Shown here: piece by piece, positions 5,383 to 6,861 of the stretch | Position numbering within the stretch: the stretch's first letter is position 1 | How the letters are laid out: each line of letters begins with the position of its first letter | Assembly: GCA_963627215.1 (NCBI GenBank) | Contig: CAVGAH010000107.1 | Coordinates: forward strand, 1 to 6,861 | Reading direction: 5' to 3' | DNA length: 6,861 nt | Origin: CAKQOE01 sp963627215 | GTDB taxonomy: Bacteria; Bacillota; Clostridia; Peptostreptococcales; Anaerovoracaceae | Program-made: the position numbers and the translations under genes | Notes under the pieces: generated by a model | The model's database searches: none | Seen by the model: the letters and a program-made list of their open reading frames with translations, nothing else | What the model was told of the DNA's origin: nothing

Positions 5383-5751
5383 TCAGTGCAGCCTGTGCTC
5401 CTGTGGAGGATCTATGCCCAGACTTACGCCGAGAGCTTCGTCAACTACATCTATTACATTTGTTCCGACTGTTCCTATATGTTCTCTCAGTCTCTTTTTA
5501 TCTATAGTCCTTAACTGCTCGAGCAGGACTACTGAATCACGGCTGAGCCCGTTTCCCTCTGCGCTTATCGGCACATGCGTAGGCAGCTTCGCTTTGTTTG
5601 TCTGCGATGTGACCGCTGCTACTATTATCGTAGGTGAGAATCTGTTTCCCACATCATTCTGGACTACCAGGACAGGTCTTACACCGCCCTGCTCCGAGCC
5701 TACGACCGGACTGAGATCCGCGAAAAATATATCACCTTTTCTTACCTGCAT
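5383..5751 (-). CDS. ndoA: EndoA/MazF-type endoribonuclease toxin
   Basis: Protein of 122 residues that closely follows Bacillus EndoA (NdoA/YdcE), a ribonuclease that cuts single-stranded mRNA at specific short sequences. Conserved stretches include RKGDIFFADLSPVVGSEQGG (4-23), RPVLVVQND (25-33), GNRFSPT (35-41) and DSVVLLEQLRTIDK (about 71-84). The two residues known to matter for EndoA catalysis, Arg25 and Thr48, are both present at the same positions. The start at 5751 is supported by AGGAGG (5761-5766) 9 bases upstream and by alignment. The longer open frame to 5859 adds 36 unrelated residues. In Bacillus the antitoxin gene EndoAI sits directly upstream, but here only 162 bases separate this start from the mgtE stop, too short for an antitoxin gene of about 90 codons. 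The next gene begins within or right after its stop region, so it looks like the first gene of the operon. Confidence 0.93.
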   Translation of the reverse strand: MQVRKGDIFFADLSPVVGSEQGGVRPVLVVQNDVGNRFSPTIIVAAVTSQTNKAKLPTHVPISAEGNGLSRDSVVLLEQLRTIDKKRLREHIGTVGTNVIDVVDEALGVSLGIDPPQEHRLH

Positions 5752-5760
5752 GCAAATGCA

Positions 5761-5766
5761 CCTCCT
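5761..5766 (-). promoter_or_regulatory. Ribosome binding site that fixes the endoA start
   Basis: AGGAGG on the minus strand, 9 bases before the ATG at 5751. It excludes the ATG at 5859 as the natural start. Confidence 0.8.
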
Positions 5767-5817
5767 ATGTAAGAAAGTATTTGCATTCAGGCCGGATATT
5801 AAACATATATCATCAAA

Positions 5818-5823
5818 ATTATA
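5818..5823 (-). promoter_or_regulatory. Candidate -10 box of the endoA operon
   Basis: Perfect TATAAT on the minus strand about 67 bases before the endoA start. The best -35 I can find is a poor TTGCTC 18 bases upstream, inside the mgtE hairpin, so the promoter is only a candidate and may need an activator. There is no better match in the gap. Confidence 0.4.
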
Positions 5824-5824
5824 T

Positions 5825-5856
5825 ACGAAAACAGTGGCGCTGAGCAACAACGCCAC
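5825..5856 (-). terminator. Probable terminator downstream of mgtE
   Basis: GTGGCG (5851-5856) and CGCCAC (5834-5839) on the minus strand form a perfect 6-bp stem with an 11-base loop, followed by TGTTTT. The T-run is interrupted and short, so termination may be partial. It lies 57 bases after the mgtE stop and overlaps the likely promoter region of endoA. Confidence 0.6.
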
Positions 5857-5857
5857 C

Positions 5858-5875
5858 AAATATATTCATATATTT
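5858..5875. repeat. AT palindrome between mgtE and endoA
   Basis: AAATATAT-TC-ATATATTT, perfect 8-bp arms with a 2-base centre, between the mgtE stop and its hairpin. It may be a protein site near the endoA promoter or simple AT-rich sequence. Confidence 0.4.
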
Positions 5876-5913
5876 TTCAGATTTTTACCTTTGCATATAT
5901 TTTGCAGATCGAT

Positions 5914-6861
5914 CTACAAGTTAAGTATTAAAGCCGCCATCTGGAAATAAATAGCGAGCGATATCATATCTGTAAGCGATGAAACGAGCGGACCAGCCAT
6001 GAGAGCAGGGTCTATGCCGACTCTTTTCGCTATGATAGGCAGCATGCTTCCTACCATTTTAGCGACCATGACCACAAGGCACATCGACGCGCTGACTGTA
6101 AGCGCTACCAGGAAGCCTCGCTTGTCGAGGAATACAACGCGCGCCATATTGAGCAGGCTCAGCACGACGCCGACCATTATACTCGTTCTGAATTCCTTCC
6201 AGAGTACTCTCAGGAAGTCCTTCACCTCTATATCCTCAGTCGCAAGTCCGCGGATAACGAGCGTCGCTGACTGCGAGCCTGAGTTTCCGCCTGTTCCCAT
6301 GACCATAGGCATGTATATAACGAGCGCCGGTATTGCAGCTACCAGATTTTCCACATTTGCTATGATATTTCCTGTAAAGATATATGATATCATCAGGATA
6401 AAAAGCCACGGAAGTCTGTTTCTGGCGTGCTTGAAAACGCTCATATCGAGGTAGTCCTCGTCAGAGTCGCCCGTTACACCGGCCATCCTCTGGAAGTCCT
6501 CTGTTACCTCGTCATCGATTACGTCAAAGATATCATCGACTGTGATTATTCCGACAAGTCTGCCTTCTTTATCTACTACAGGAAGCGCGAGTATACCGTA
6601 ACGTTTGAATATATTGGAAACTTCTTCCTGGTCTGTCAGGACATTTATAGACAGCGGATCGTCATGCATTATGTCAGAAACTATCTCATCTCCGTCTGCC
6701 ATAACGAGCGCTCTCAGTGATACTACTCCGAGCAGCATCCTGTCTCTGTCCATTACGTAGCAGGTATAAACTGTTTCTGAATCAAGACCTGCTTCTTTTA
6801 TATGAGCCAGGCACTCTCTTACCGTCATATCAGCCTTGAAGTCTATATAATCGATAGTCAT
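5914..6861 (-). CDS. mgtE: MgtE-family magnesium channel (5' end outside the window)
   Basis: Inner-membrane Mg2+ channel. The visible 315 residues hold the paired CBS domains (about 1-125, with YGILALPVVDKEGRLVGIIT and VDDIFDVIDDE), which in MgtE sense internal magnesium and close the pore. A connecting helix and the membrane domain of about five helices follow: about 150-170, 175-200, 225-245, 250-280 and 295-315. Pore marks are MGTGGNSGSQS (family GGNxGxQ) and a last helix with TDMISLAIYF, whose Asp is the conserved pore carboxylate. An ATG at 6861 happens to open the visible part, but it corresponds to the internal Met of the CBS1 motif LMTxxY in known MgtE proteins. About 130 residues forming the N-terminal helical domain therefore lie beyond the edge. 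A hairpin follows, so mgtE looks separate from the endoA operon. Cobalt transport is a known secondary activity in the family. Confidence 0.93.
   Translation of the reverse strand: MTIDYIDFKADMTVRECLAHIKEAGLDSETVYTCYVMDRDRMLLGVVSLRALVMADGDEIVSDIMHDDPLSINVLTDQEEVSNIFKRYGILALPVVDKEGRLVGIITVDDIFDVIDDEVTEDFQRMAGVTGDSDEDYLDMSVFKHARNRLPWLFILMISYIFTGNIIANVENLVAAIPALVIYMPMVMGTGGNSGSQSATLVIRGLATEDIEVKDFLRVLWKEFRTSIMVGVVLSLLNMARVVFLDKRGFLVALTVSASMCLVVMVAKMVGSMLPIIAKRVGIDPALMAGPLVSSLTDMISLAIYFQMAALILNL

Noticed and set aside
5752..5859. N-terminal extension of the EndoA-like protein from an ATG at 5859
   Set aside because: The 36 extra residues do not resemble the family, and the AGGAGG at 5761-5766 points to the ATG at 5751.
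5414..5950. Plus-strand open frame of about 178 codons opposite endoA and the mgtE end
   Set aside because: It is antisense to two clear genes, shows no domain or protein-like composition, and crosses a terminator. It is a shadow of the real coding frame.
6859..6861. ATG at the window edge as the start of mgtE
   Set aside because: It matches the internal Met of the LMTxxY motif at the beginning of CBS1. The family has about 130 further N-terminal residues, so the gene is cut by the window.

Overview
The window reads as chromosomal DNA from a Gram-positive, probably clostridial, bacterium (Firmicutes). The evidence is an EndoA-type MazF toxin very close to the Bacillus one, a TagA/WecG glycosyltransferase, a transketolase split into two genes, an MgtE magnesium channel, strong AGGAGG-type ribosome binding sites and T-tailed hairpin terminators. 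Every gene I can support lies on the minus strand, so the biological reading order runs from the right edge to the left. Species cannot be named from this sequence.

Right part (about 5825-6861): the 3' two thirds of mgtE. Its start lies beyond the window, although an ATG happens to sit exactly at the edge. A hairpin follows it. Middle (2764-5823): a tightly packed probable operon of endoA/mazF, a wecG/tagA-family glycosyltransferase, transketolase N-half and transketolase C-half. Its last three genes are joined by 1-base TAATG stop/start overlaps. It begins near a TATAAT box and ends at a strong terminator at 2764-2802. No antitoxin gene accompanies the mazF-like toxin in the visible sequence. 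Next (1521-2700): two single genes, each with its own hairpin downstream: a membrane-anchored PrcB-domain protein and a hotdog-fold YbgC-type acyl-CoA thioesterase.

Left part (1-1450): an AT-rich toxin-antitoxin module. A HigB/RelE-type toxin gene overlaps a HigA antitoxin gene by 8 bases. The antitoxin continues past a 10-N assembly gap into an ImmA/IrrE-type zinc metallopeptidase domain with an HEIKH motif. The apparent stop just after the Ns is a reading-frame artefact. A good promoter (TTTACT-17-TATAAT) has a perfect 7-bp-armed inverted repeat over its -10, which suits autorepression by the antitoxin. A 40-bp AT-rich interrupted palindrome lies between this module and the terminator of the thioesterase gene, and base composition changes there. 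The module therefore looks like a mobile or acquired insert.

Most of the window is ordinary housekeeping sequence. The parts most worth a second look are the toxin/antitoxin-protease fusion with its operator, the antitoxin-less MazF in a cell-envelope and sugar-phosphate operon, and the small palindromic elements around prcB and higBA. I see no clearly new system, no CRISPR array, no tRNA or rRNA gene and no transposase.
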